NCBI RefSeq assembly: GCF_001591665.1
Contig: NZ_BCVI01000042.1
Span: 92,148 to 156,147, forward strand
Source: Neobacillus soli NBRC 102451
GTDB taxonomy: Bacteria; Bacillota; Bacilli; Bacillales; Cytobacillaceae
Direction: 5' to 3'
DNA length: 64,000 nt
The notes under the pieces are model-generated. The model saw only the letters and a program-made list of their open reading frames with translations. It was not told the DNA's origin and made no database searches. How positions within the stretch are numbered: the first letter of the stretch is position 1; the number at the start of each line of letters is the position of its first letter. Positions 18,134 to 26,774 of this stretch are shown in pieces. A program made the translations under genes and the position numbers.

Positions 18134-19459
18134 ATGACAAAAAAGGAGCGTCCAAATATACCAACAATAATGCATAAGCAAAATGAAGAAATGTTATTGA
18201 GAATTAACGCTGAACCAAGTATGGAATCGGATTCATGCACACAGGGAGAATTCCATTTCATAAGAGAATGGAGCGAATTAGAAGCCCCAACTGACTTTGA
18301 ATTAAAACCATATTTTGAGGAATCGCTAAAAAATAAAAATAATGTCAGCGTTGATAAGTATACTGACGTCCGTGGAGTTGGTTGCTGGCAGAATAATATA
18401 CCACCTATTTATGATAAAGGGAATCAAGGACCAGAATTCATAACCTTTTATGCGGAAGAGTTCTATACGGTTCAGGGGCGATTTCAGGAATTTTTTGAAT
18501 ATCAAAGTTTGATAGCTGAGTTATTAGAAATGGATAGTGTAAAAATATCCACATTTGATTGGGGAAAAGCAGCAGCTATATCGATTAGAATGGCTTCCCG
18601 TATCACGGGGAGAAAAAAGATTCTTGTAGCAAAAATAGTTTCCCCAGAAAGATTTAAAATTATTCGCTATTATGGCTCTCCAGAATTAGAGTTTGCTTTT
18701 ATTGACTATGACAAAGATACGGGTCTTCTAGATTTAGAGGATTTAAAGAAAAAAGTATCCAAGGAAACGGCCGCGGTCTATTTTGAAAATCCTGCCTATT
18801 TAGGATTTATTGAATCACAGGGCAGTGAAGTTGCAGAAATCATTAAGGAACATGGGGTACTGCTTATTGTTAACGTTGACCCTACCTCTTTAGGCGTACT
18901 CGCACCGCCAAGCCACTATGGTGCAGATATTGTTTGTGGAGAAATCCACCCGCTTGGAATGAATGGGAACCAACGTGGTGGTCAAGTGGGATTTATTGCA
19001 GTAGGAGACGAAGAGAAATTTTTCAATGAGCTACCCCCGCACTTAGTCAGTACTGTTCCAACAGGATTGCTCAGTCAAAATGAAATGTACGAGATTGGTC
19101 AAACCATTATGAAAAATTGTCAATATGCAGTTAGGGAACTGAATAAAATTCCGGGGGTAAAAGGCGCCAGATTCAGCTCACCTTTTGTAAAAAAATTTAT
19201 TGTTGACTTTAATGGAACAGGTCTATCTGTGGAAACGATTAATGAAAGATTGCTAGAAAAAAGGATCTTCGGTGGCAAGGATCTTTCAATGGAGTTTCCG
19301 GAGAATGGTCAATCAGCACTATACTATGTAACAGAAATTCATAGCAGAGATAATATTGACGCTTTAATTGAAGCACTTAGTGAAATTATAAACAACGAAA
19401 AAAACAGGAAGAAAGGAGATTTGACACATGAAGGGGTTTCGGATGAGCAGCAAAGTTAA
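18134..19459 (+). CDS. GcvPA-like PLP-enzyme subunit, internally deleted and probably degenerate
   Basis: A 441-residue homologue of the alpha subunit (GcvPA) of glycine decarboxylase, closest by eye to the two full-length copies at 25349 and 37341: GADIVCGE, SHYGADIV, VYFENPAYLGFIE and IFGGKDLS recur. Around residue 309 it lacks some 50 residues present in both others, including the region corresponding to TSFAVREKGKESVGTQTALW. The C-terminus runs past the usual end into a Lys/Glu-rich tail. It has no adjacent complete beta subunit. RBS GGGAGG fits the ATG. It is the first gene behind the sigma-54 promoter. A decayed copy or a regulatory/non-catalytic derivative are both possible. Confidence 0.75.
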   Translation: MTKKERPNIPTIMHKQNEEMLLRINAEPSMESDSCTQGEFHFIREWSELEAPTDFELKPYFEESLKNKNNVSVDKYTDVRGVGCWQNNIPPIYDKGNQGPEFITFYAEEFYTVQGRFQEFFEYQSLIAELLEMDSVKISTFDWGKAAAISIRMASRITGRKKILVAKIVSPERFKIIRYYGSPELEFAFIDYDKDTGLLDLEDLKKKVSKETAAVYFENPAYLGFIESQGSEVAEIIKEHGVLLIVNVDPTSLGVLAPPSHYGADIVCGEIHPLGMNGNQRGGQVGFIAVGDEEKFFNELPPHLVSTVPTGLLSQNEMYEIGQTIMKNCQYAVRELNKIPGVKGARFSSPFVKKFIVDFNGTGLSVETINERLLEKRIFGGKDLSMEFPENGQSALYYVTEIHSRDNIDALIEALSEIINNEKNRKKGDLTHEGVSDEQQS

Positions 19460-19520
19460 TTATTTCTACCAGATATATGGGATTGAACCCCCAGGGAACA
19501 TGCGGGCACGCGGACCATGA
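19428..19520 (+). pseudogene. Possible 5' stub of a gcvPB-like gene
   Basis: A 30-codon frame overlapping the end of the preceding gene, with a perfect RBS (AAAGGAG, 9 bases before the ATG). Its start MKGFRMSSKVNYFYQIYGIEP aligns with the first 21 residues of the gcvPB-like proteins (MQRIKRTSKTRDFHQ then ..NEP): Ser8, Lys9, Phe13, Gln15 and the EP pair coincide. After that the similarity stops. I read it as the remnant of a deleted partner gene, but the match is short and chance is not excluded. Confidence 0.35.
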
Positions 19521-19651
19521 AGCCAAGCTAGGAGGATTTAAGATGGTTAAGAGAAACCGAACATAACATTTAGGACGAAAACCTTTTATCTAAGTCAATT
19601 TTTAAAAGCAAAGTTTTATGAGACAAATAACTTTATATGGGGTGAATTAAA

Positions 19652-20455
19652 ATGAAGAAGAAGTCCTTAATTTTACTTATTGGTTTGCTGTTCCTTTTTG
19701 CTTTAAGTGGTTGTGGTTCAAATAAATCTAATGGTTCTGCAAAGACAGACGAAAAGAGCGAGAAAATGAAATTAGTAAGTGATGGGAAATTAACCTTTGG
19801 CATGAGTGGATTACTAAAGCCGTTAAACTATAAAGACCAAGGCAAACTAACTGGTTTTGATGTGGAAATCGGCGTGGAAATTTCGAAAAGGATTGGGTTG
19901 GATGCTAATCCAGTAACAAATCCATGGGAAACGATTATTCAAGGTCTAAAAGGAAAGAAATATGACGCAATCATCGGCAGTATGACGGCAACCGAAGAAC
20001 GGGCGAAACAAGTTGACTTTACAGATCCTTATTATATTTCCGGCGCACAAATTTTTGTAGCTGATACCAATAATACGTTGAAGTCTAAAGAAGACTTGAA
20101 GGATAAAAGAATAGGCGTTGTACAAGCAAGTACGTATAAGAAAGTTGCCGAGGGATACACGAAGGACATAAAAAGTTATCCAAGTGATGTGTATGCGCTA
20201 CAAGACCTTGGACCTGGACGTGTTGATGCAGTTATAACGGATAAAATCGTTGGATTTTCAGCAATGAAAGAATCAGGGTTAAAAATTAAGGATGTTGGCG
20301 GAATTCTTCAAGAAGAAAAAATCGCCATTGCGGTTAATAAGGATAATCCCGTGCTTTTGAAAAAAATAAATGAAGCAATTAAATCTATGGTTGAAGATGG
20401 CACTTACGAAAAGATAAGCGTGAAATGGTTCGGTAAGAATCTCCTAGAAAAATAA
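19652..20455 (+). CDS. Polar amino-acid ABC transporter, substrate-binding lipoprotein
   Basis: A 267-residue family-3 solute-binding protein. The signal peptide ends in the lipobox ALSGC (lipidated Cys near 21), so the protein is anchored outside the membrane. The binding core has GFDVEIGVEISKRIG, PWETIIQGLKGKKYD and the typical ATEERAKQVDFTDPYY; these read as an alpha-amino-acid or opine-type ligand pocket. Permease and ATPase genes follow directly. No other uptake system lies in this half of the cluster, so it probably imports the compound cleaved by the M20 hydrolase downstream. Confidence 0.9.
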   Translation: MKKKSLILLIGLLFLFALSGCGSNKSNGSAKTDEKSEKMKLVSDGKLTFGMSGLLKPLNYKDQGKLTGFDVEIGVEISKRIGLDANPVTNPWETIIQGLKGKKYDAIIGSMTATEERAKQVDFTDPYYISGAQIFVADTNNTLKSKEDLKDKRIGVVQASTYKKVAEGYTKDIKSYPSDVYALQDLGPGRVDAVITDKIVGFSAMKESGLKIKDVGGILQEEKIAIAVNKDNPVLLKKINEAIKSMVEDGTYEKISVKWFGKNLLEK

Positions 20456-20501
20456 CAGTAGGTGTTTTAGGAGTCGATTTTCCTAAGGGGGTTCAATAAC
20501 C

Positions 20502-21215
20502 ATGAATTTTGTAGAGAGTATTGTTTCTATTTTCCAAACCCATGGGATAGCATTTCTTAAAGCGACTGTTACTACCGTAGAGCTTACAGCTGTCTCCTTG
20601 TTAATTGCAATGATAATCGGGTTGATCTTTGCCTTTTTTAAAGTTTCTAACATGATCATCCTAGAAAAAATAGCCGATATATATATTTTCCTCGTTCGAG
20701 GACTTCCGCTGATTGTACAGCTTATGTTTTTGTATTATGGGATATCAAGTGTGTTTGTGCTAAGTGATTTTACAGCTGGAGCACTTGCGCTCGGGATTCA
20801 CTCCGGTGCCTATATCGCTGAAATTTTTCGGGGAGCGATTCAATCGATTGACCGCGGACAAATGGAAGCTGCCCGCTCTTTAGGGATGCCATATGCACTC
20901 TCAATGCGCCGTATTATTCTACCTCAGGCCTTTAAAAGAGCCATTCCGGCATTGGGAAACCAATTTATTATTGGATTAAAGGACTCCTCCCTCGTAGCAT
21001 ATATTGCTGTTACAGAATTATTTAACAATGCTCTTTCTGCCCAAGCTGAGAACTATATGCCGTTTGAGACGTATTTTGTGGTTGGAATGTACTATCTATT
21101 CCTTGTTCTTATTTTCACACTAATCCTTCATAAAATTGAGAAGAAATTAGACGTAGGGAAGAGTAAAGGAGGTAAAGGGTTTGATCAAGGTAAAAAACTT
21201 ATGCAAAGCGTTTGA
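20502..21215 (+). CDS. Polar amino-acid ABC transporter permease
   Basis: A 237-residue HisM/GlnP-type permease with about five membrane helices and the cytoplasmic EAA loop [21 protein letters not shown], which docks to the ATPase. GGGGG lies before the ATG. Its last 35 bases overlap the ATPase gene, so the two are translationally coupled. Partner of the lipoprotein upstream. Confidence 0.92.
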   Translation: MNFVESIVSIFQTHGIAFLKATVTTVELTAVSLLIAMIIGLIFAFFKVSNMIILEKIADIYIFLVRGLPLIVQLMFLYYGISSVFVLSDFTAGALALGIHSGAYIAEIFRGAIQSIDRGQMEAARSLGMPYALSMRRIILPQAFKRAIPALGNQFIIGLKDSSLVAYIAVTELFNNALSAQAENYMPFETYFVVGMYYLFLVLIFTLILHKIEKKLDVGKSKGGKGFDQGKKLMQSV

Positions 21216-21903
21216 CGGACTACAAGTTTTAAAAAATATTTCTTTAGAAATTAAGAAATCTGAAGTAGTGGTACTGATTGGCGCCAGTGGTTCGGGGAAA
21301 AGCACCTTATTAAGATGCATTAATTTTCTAGAAATAAAAAATAGCGGAGAAATCGAGATTAATGGACAGCTAATCGACACAAACAAAACAGATCTTAACA
21401 AGGTACGGGAAAATATGGGGATGGTATTTCAGCACTTTAATCTGTTCCCGCATATGACAGTGCTGGCAAATGTGATTGAGGCACCAGTTCATGTAAAGAA
21501 GATAAGTAAGCCAGCTGCAATTGAAAAGGCAATGGAGATTTTGGAAAAAGTGGGGCTGGTGGAAAAGGCACATCAATATCCCGAACAATTATCCGGAGGA
21601 CAAAAGCAAAGAGTAGCGATTGCCAGGGCACTGGCGATGGAGCCAGATGTAATGTTGTTTGATGAACCGACTTCAGCCTTAGATCCTGAGCTTGTTGGAG
21701 AAGTGCTTGAGACGATGAAGAATTTGGCGAAAGATGGAATGACGATGGCTATTGTGACGCATGAAATGGGATTTGCACGCGAAGTCGCAGACCGGGTGAT
21801 TATGCTGGCAGATGGACAAATGATAGAAGAAGGCCACCCCTCTGTCTTCTTTACCAAGCCAGAGCATGAGCGGACACGCCGATTTCTACAACAAGTTTTA
21901 TAG
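21181..21903 (+). CDS. Polar amino-acid ABC transporter ATPase
   Basis: A 240-residue ATP-binding subunit: Walker [11 protein letters not shown] loop in [12 protein letters not shown], signature LSGGQKQR, Walker [13 protein letters not shown] and switch His in VTHEMGF. All ATPase motifs are intact. The start is a TTG with AGGAGG 8 bases upstream, inside the end of the permease gene. It energises uptake through the preceding permease. Confidence 0.94.
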   Translation: MIKVKNLCKAFDGLQVLKNISLEIKKSEVVVLIGASGSGKSTLLRCINFLEIKNSGEIEINGQLIDTNKTDLNKVRENMGMVFQHFNLFPHMTVLANVIEAPVHVKKISKPAAIEKAMEILEKVGLVEKAHQYPEQLSGGQKQRVAIARALAMEPDVMLFDEPTSALDPELVGEVLETMKNLAKDGMTMAIVTHEMGFAREVADRVIMLADGQMIEEGHPSVFFTKPEHERTRRFLQQVL

Positions 21904-21984
21904 AGGAAGAATGGGAGTGGCCATTTTCTATTCATATTAATTCTACTAACCTTTTTTCAATATATTGAAGGAGCGTAAGACGAT

Positions 21985-23688
21985 ATGCTTTCTAGCCGTG
22001 AAGAAGTATTAAAATTAACGAATGAATTAGTAGAAGTAGAAAGTGTTGTTAATACCATTGGTGAGATTGATATGGCAAACAGTCTGTATCAACTGATAGG
22101 ATCCTTGCCCTATTTTCAAAAAAATCCTTCCTATGTGATTAAGTCGGTAACAGAGCATGATGAAATCGAGCGGTATAATGTGCTGGCATTAGTGAAGGGA
22201 ACAAGGGAGATAAGTAACAAAACTGTCATCTTAATGGGGCATATGGACACCGTGGGAATTGAGGATTACGGAAAATTAAAGGAAAAAGCGTGTTTCCCAA
22301 ACGAACTTGTGAAAGCGCTATCTAATGAATCCTTGCCAAATCTTGTAAAGGAGCACTTAGATTCCGGTGAGTGGCATTTTGGTCGTGGTGTTTTGGATAT
22401 GAAAAGTGGTGTGGCAAGTCATCTTTATCTATTAAAATACTATTCCGAGCATCCTGAACAATTAGCAGGTAACCTCGTTTTATTAGCAGAATGTGACGAG
22501 GAGGATAGTTCTCATGGCGTTTTATCCGCTCTAGGGGATTTCAAGCGGTGGAGAGATGAACATCAATTGGATTATCTTGCACTAATCAATTCGGATTTCG
22601 TCGCACCAAGATTTGTTGGGGATCCAAACCGATATATCTATAAAGGGACAGTCGGCAAACTGCTTCCGTCCTTCTTCATTACCGGTTCTGAAACACATGC
22701 GGGATCCTGCTTTGAAGGGCTGGACCCTAACTTTCTTGCTGCCGAGCTGACAAGACAGATAAGCTACAATCCTGATTTATGTGATGAATCATTAGGAGAA
22801 ACCACCGTCCCGCCTGTTTCCTTAAAGCAAACGGATTTTAAGCCGACCTATACGATCCAAACAGCATTATCTGCCTATGTTTATTTTAATTTCTTTATCC
22901 ACTCTTGGTCTCCAAGGGATGTCCTGATTAAGCTTAAGGATCAAGCAGAACTGGCGTATAGTCGTGCATTAAGTACCCTGGAAATGAGACACCGAAAATA
23001 TTGTGAACAAAGCGGCCAGCCATTTTCCAAATTGCCGTGGAAAACAAGGGTCATTATCTATGAGGACATGCAAAAGCTCCTTGTCGACCAGCATGGTGAG
23101 GCCTTTTCGGAGCATATGGATCACTTTAAAGCAAAGCTGCTTTTAGATAAAACATTAGATACAAGAATGTTCGCAGCACGGGTCGTGGAGGAAGAATGGA
23201 ACTGGATGAAAGACAAGAGCCCGGCAATCATCCTGTTTTATTCATCCCTTTATTCACCCCGGATTGAAATGACTGGAAAAAATGAACGGGAACAAAATTT
23301 GCTGATGGCATTGGATGGTGCTGTTGAGGCGGTGCAGCCACACTACCCATATCCGATTGTAACAAGAAATTTCTTCCCATATGTTTGTGATATGAGTTGT
23401 ATTGCATTAAGTGATAACGAAGAAGGGATTCGGGCAGTGACTGAAAACAATCCAGGCTGGGGTACAAAGCATTACGTGAATTATGAAGCAATCCGGGATA
23501 TTAATGTGCCTGTTGTCAATATCGGCCCATATGGCTACGATGCCCATAATCGATATGAGCGAATGGAAATACAGTACTCTGCTGAGATGGTCCCAAATCT
23601 CACAAATGAAGTCATCCTTAGATTATTGGGGATAGGCGGAAGGCAAACGACCCAGCATGCAGCTGACGAAACCATTACAAAAAGTTAA
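21985..23688 (+). CDS. RocB-like M20-family metallohydrolase
   Basis: A 567-residue peptidase-family M20 protein matching in length and layout B. subtilis RocB, an arginine-catabolism protein of undefined reaction. Zinc-site motifs: GHMDTVG (first metal His, then Asp), GRGVLDMKSG (bridging Asp), ECDEED (general-base Glu and metal ligand) and a late His-containing NIGPYGYDAHN. M20 enzymes cleave amide or peptide bonds of N-acyl amino acids and dipeptides. In this cluster it probably hydrolyses the imported substrate to release an amino acid or amine. There is no signal peptide. RBS AAGGAG. Confidence 0.85.
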   Translation: MLSSREEVLKLTNELVEVESVVNTIGEIDMANSLYQLIGSLPYFQKNPSYVIKSVTEHDEIERYNVLALVKGTREISNKTVILMGHMDTVGIEDYGKLKEKACFPNELVKALSNESLPNLVKEHLDSGEWHFGRGVLDMKSGVASHLYLLKYYSEHPEQLAGNLVLLAECDEEDSSHGVLSALGDFKRWRDEHQLDYLALINSDFVAPRFVGDPNRYIYKGTVGKLLPSFFITGSETHAGSCFEGLDPNFLAAELTRQISYNPDLCDESLGETTVPPVSLKQTDFKPTYTIQTALSAYVYFNFFIHSWSPRDVLIKLKDQAELAYSRALSTLEMRHRKYCEQSGQPFSKLPWKTRVIIYEDMQKLLVDQHGEAFSEHMDHFKAKLLLDKTLDTRMFAARVVEEEWNWMKDKSPAIILFYSSLYSPRIEMTGKNEREQNLLMALDGAVEAVQPHYPYPIVTRNFFPYVCDMSCIALSDNEEGIRAVTENNPGWGTKHYVNYEAIRDINVPVVNIGPYGYDAHNRYERMEIQYSAEMVPNLTNEVILRLLGIGGRQTTQHAADETITKS

Positions 23689-23732
23689 GGTTGGATGGCC
23701 AACGTACTTAATGAAGGATAGGTGATGATAAT

Positions 23733-24485
23733 TTGAACGCAGGAAAATATTCTGACAGTCTACAAGATAAGCGTGTAGTTATCACGGGAGGAGCAAGTGG
23801 AATCGGTCTCGCCACGGCTATCCGATTTGCGGAAGAAGGGTCTGTTGTCACTATATTGGATATTAATGAAGATCGACTCCACAGTACTCTCAAGGAGTAT
23901 CCGAAAATTAATTATGGAATAGCAGCCGATGTCAGTAATGCGGATCAAGTTAAGGCTGCTTTCGAAACAATTGATTCTTTGATGAACGGAGTAGATATCC
24001 TGGTTGCAAACGCCGGGATAAGTGTAAGAGCTAAATTTATCGATATCACTCCGGAACAGTGGAGAAAAGTACTCGGAATTAATCTGGATGGAATTTTTTA
24101 TACTGCCCAAGAAGCAGCTAAACGGATGCTGTCTCAAGGGGAGGGGGTTATTTTAATGACAGCTTCAACGAATGGACTGGTTGGACATCCGCATTATGCA
24201 GATTATAATGCATCGAAAGCGGGTGTCAATCTCTTAGCCAGAACTATGGCATTAGAGCTTGCACCGACGATACGGGTTAATACAGTTTGCCCAGGATATG
24301 TTTTAACACCAATGCAGATAGCAGAATATACCCCGGAGATGCTGGAACAGGTTAACGAAAAAATTCCTTTGAAAAGGCATGCTCTTCCTGAAGAAGTAGC
24401 CGGTCTATATGCCTTTTTAGCATCCCGGGAGGCTGCTTATATCACTGGTCAGCATATCCCGATTGATGGCGGAGAACTGGCGTAG
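23733..24485 (+). CDS. SDR-family oxidoreductase
   Basis: A classical short-chain dehydrogenase of 250 residues. Cofactor motif TGGASGIGLA; an aspartate at the end of beta-2 (ILDIN) favours NAD; NAG motif ANAGIS; catalytic Ser in MTASTNG and Tyr158/Lys162 in YNASK. The C-terminal GQHIPIDGG is typical. It differs clearly from the next SDR gene, so it is not simply a tandem duplicate. It probably oxidises an alcohol intermediate in this pathway. TTG start with GGATAGGTGA upstream. Confidence 0.85.
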   Translation: MNAGKYSDSLQDKRVVITGGASGIGLATAIRFAEEGSVVTILDINEDRLHSTLKEYPKINYGIAADVSNADQVKAAFETIDSLMNGVDILVANAGISVRAKFIDITPEQWRKVLGINLDGIFYTAQEAAKRMLSQGEGVILMTASTNGLVGHPHYADYNASKAGVNLLARTMALELAPTIRVNTVCPGYVLTPMQIAEYTPEMLEQVNEKIPLKRHALPEEVAGLYAFLASREAAYITGQHIPIDGGELA

Positions 24486-24541
24486 GATTCATCAACTGGT
24501 AGCTGAATATCAACTGAAGAGATAAGGAGTGTTTCGGTCAA

Positions 24542-25324
24542 ATGATGAACTACGAAGAATTAATGCAGTTAGCCGGAAAAGTAGCATTCATTACCGGTGG
24601 AGCATCTGGAATAGGATTGGCAACAGCTAAACTTTTGGGAGAGGCGAAGGTCCGTGTTGTTCTGCTTGATATAAATGAGGAGCAAGGGTTAAAAGCGGTA
24701 AAGGAAATTACTGAAAGTGGGTCAGAAGCAACTTTCTTTTGGTGTGATGTCACCTCAAATGACGATTGTAAAAATGCTGTTAAAAGGGCAGAGGATATGT
24801 TTGGTAGATTAGATATTCTGTTTAATAATGCAGGTGTCATTCGAAGAAAAAATGTAGTTGACCACCTTGAGGAAGAATGGGATTTAGTCTTGAATGTTTC
24901 CTTAAAGGGTGTGTTTTTATTATCAAAATATGCCATCCCATTGATGGCCAAAAATGGCGGGGGAAGTATTATTAATACCGGCTCTGGATGGGGCTTAAAG
25001 GGTGGAGATGGGGCGGCTTCCTACTGTGCAGCAAAAGCCGGAGTAGTCAATTTAACAAAAGCAATGGCTATTGATCACGGGACAGACAATATTCGTGTGA
25101 ATTGTATTTGTCCTGGCGATACTGATACCCCCCTTCTAAGGGACGAAGCGAGACAATTACACTTGGAAGAGACCTCCTTTCTCCACTCATCTGGCGTCAA
25201 TCGTCCGCTTGGGCGAATTGGCACGCCAAATGATATCGCAAAGGGAGTTATGTTTCTCGCAAGTGAAATGTCATCATGGGTAACAGGAACCGTTTTAACA
25301 GTTGATGGCGGCGGCTTAGCATAA
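24542..25324 (+). CDS. SDR-family oxidoreductase, paired with the GcvPA/GcvPB-like genes (copy 1)
   Basis: 260-residue classical SDR: TGGASGIGLATA nucleotide loop, LLDINE (NAD preference), NNAGVIRRK, catalytic Ser148 in NTGSGWGLKGGD and Tyr161/Lys165 in YCAAK. From NNAGVIRRK to the C-terminus (VDGGGLA) it shares very long identical runs with the SDR at 36516, and both sit immediately before a gcvPA-like gene. This fixed order SDR-A-B marks the dehydrogenase as part of the PLP enzyme's pathway. The substrate is unknown; the GSGWGLKGGD substrate loop is conserved between the two copies. Confidence 0.88.
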   Translation: MMNYEELMQLAGKVAFITGGASGIGLATAKLLGEAKVRVVLLDINEEQGLKAVKEITESGSEATFFWCDVTSNDDCKNAVKRAEDMFGRLDILFNNAGVIRRKNVVDHLEEEWDLVLNVSLKGVFLLSKYAIPLMAKNGGGSIINTGSGWGLKGGDGAASYCAAKAGVVNLTKAMAIDHGTDNIRVNCICPGDTDTPLLRDEARQLHLEETSFLHSSGVNRPLGRIGTPNDIAKGVMFLASEMSSWVTGTVLTVDGGGLA

Positions 25325-25348
25325 GACACTAAAATGGAGGCGAATAAA

Positions 25349-26749
25349 ATGCAAAAGCAAAAAACTATGGTACACCCCTATATCCCAAATATGGTGCCAG
25401 AAATTCAAGAAGAAATGTTACAAGAGATTGGTGTAAAAAGTATAGATGTCCTCTTTGATGGGATTCCACAAGAACTACATTACAGAGGAGAAATGAATAT
25501 TCCAGATGGGCTTTCTGAATATGAATTGCGAAGACATATGGAAAATATTATGAATAAAAATATTAGCGCAGGTGACAATTTAAATTTTTTAGGTGCAGGC
25601 TGCTGGCAGCATTTTATTCCTGCAGTGTGTGATGAAATCAACCAGCGCGCTGAATTTTTAACTGCCTATGCTGGAGAACCTTATGAGGATCATGGGCGAT
25701 TCCAAGCATTATATGAATATCAAAGTTTGGTTGCTGAGCTTGTTGATATGGATGTAGTTAATGTTCCAACATTTGACTGGGCCCAAGCAGCAGCTACCTC
25801 CATCCGCATGGCTACAAGAATAACAGGTCGTAATGAGGTGCTTTTACCTAAATTAATTTCACTAGATAAATTGAAAGTCATAAAAAATTATTGCTCGCCT
25901 CATATTACCTGTACATTAGTGGATTATGAGGATCAATCAGGGCAATTGAATCTTAAAGATTTGAAAGAGAAGATGTCTGAAAATATTGCCGCTGTCTATT
26001 TTGAAAATCCCTCCTTCTTAGGGTTTTTGGAAGAACATGGCGAGGAAATTTCGCAAATCGCGAAGGGACAGGGCGCAATTACGATTGTGGGTGTTGATCC
26101 GAGCTCATTAGGGGTAATAGAACCGCCGAGTCATTATGGAGCTGATATTGTATGTGGTGAATTACAGCCATTGGGACTACACATGAGTTTTGGCGGCGGT
26201 CTGGCCGGTTTTATTGCCACGCATGATGATATTAAATATGTGCAAGAATATCCATCTCGGCTATTTGGCATAGCTCCGACCGAGGTTGAGGGGGAGTATG
26301 GATTCGGAGATGTATATTATGATAGAACATCCTTTGCGGTTAGGGAAAAAGGGAAAGAATCTGTAGGAACACAAACGGCCTTATGGGGAATTACTGCCGG
26401 CGTATATCTTTCCTTATTAGGTCCAAAAGGCATGTATGAACTAGGTCAAACCGTCATTCAAAACGGTTTATATGCCAGAAAACAACTAGGGGAAATTAGT
26501 AACTTAAAGGCTTCACGATTTACTTCGAGTAGTTTCAAAGAGTTTGTTGTAGATTTCAACAAGACTGGAAGAACAGTAAGTGAAATTAACGAATACTTAC
26601 TTCAAAATGGTATTTTTGGAGGGAAGGATCTTTCGACAGATTTTCCAGAGCTCGGACAATGTGCATTATTCTGTATAACAGAGATTCACTTAAAAGAAGA
26701 TATCGACAAACTGGTTTCTACTATTCAAGCATGCATAGAAAATAAATGA
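25349..26749 (+). CDS. GcvPA-like subunit, full length (copy 1)
   Basis: About 466 residues aligning end to end with glycine decarboxylase subunit 1 (GcvPA), including FLGAG, SLG...PPSHYGADIV and the C-terminal IFGGKDL. It departs from GcvPA at functional loops: canonical YTPYQPEISQG reads YAGEPYEDHGRF, SSMYDGGTALAEA reads VPTFDWAQAAATS, and QAREQHIRRDKATSNI reads YDRTSFAVREKGKESVGT. No lipoyl (GcvH) or aminomethyltransferase (GcvT) gene is present in the window. I therefore call it GcvPA-like, not a glycine cleavage component. ATG 25349 has GGAGG 8 bases upstream; an in-frame ATG five codons earlier contains that site. Confidence 0.85.
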   Translation: MQKQKTMVHPYIPNMVPEIQEEMLQEIGVKSIDVLFDGIPQELHYRGEMNIPDGLSEYELRRHMENIMNKNISAGDNLNFLGAGCWQHFIPAVCDEINQRAEFLTAYAGEPYEDHGRFQALYEYQSLVAELVDMDVVNVPTFDWAQAAATSIRMATRITGRNEVLLPKLISLDKLKVIKNYCSPHITCTLVDYEDQSGQLNLKDLKEKMSENIAAVYFENPSFLGFLEEHGEEISQIAKGQGAITIVGVDPSSLGVIEPPSHYGADIVCGELQPLGLHMSFGGGLAGFIATHDDIKYVQEYPSRLFGIAPTEVEGEYGFGDVYYDRTSFAVREKGKESVGTQTALWGITAGVYLSLLGPKGMYELGQTVIQNGLYARKQLGEISNLKASRFTSSSFKEFVVDFNKTGRTVSEINEYLLQNGIFGGKDLSTDFPELGQCALFCITEIHLKEDIDKLVSTIQACIENK

Positions 26750-26774
26750 ATTGTTATTGAAGGGATGCGAAAAG

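Noticed and set aside
19548..19566. Seven-codon peptide MVKRNRT after AGGAGG upstream of the amino-acid binding protein
   Set aside because: The RBS is good, but the frame is too short and has no recognisable leader-peptide function or attenuator beside it.
21573..21935. 120-codon frame opposite the amino-acid ABC ATPase
   Set aside because: Shadow of the conserved ATPase motifs on the other strand.
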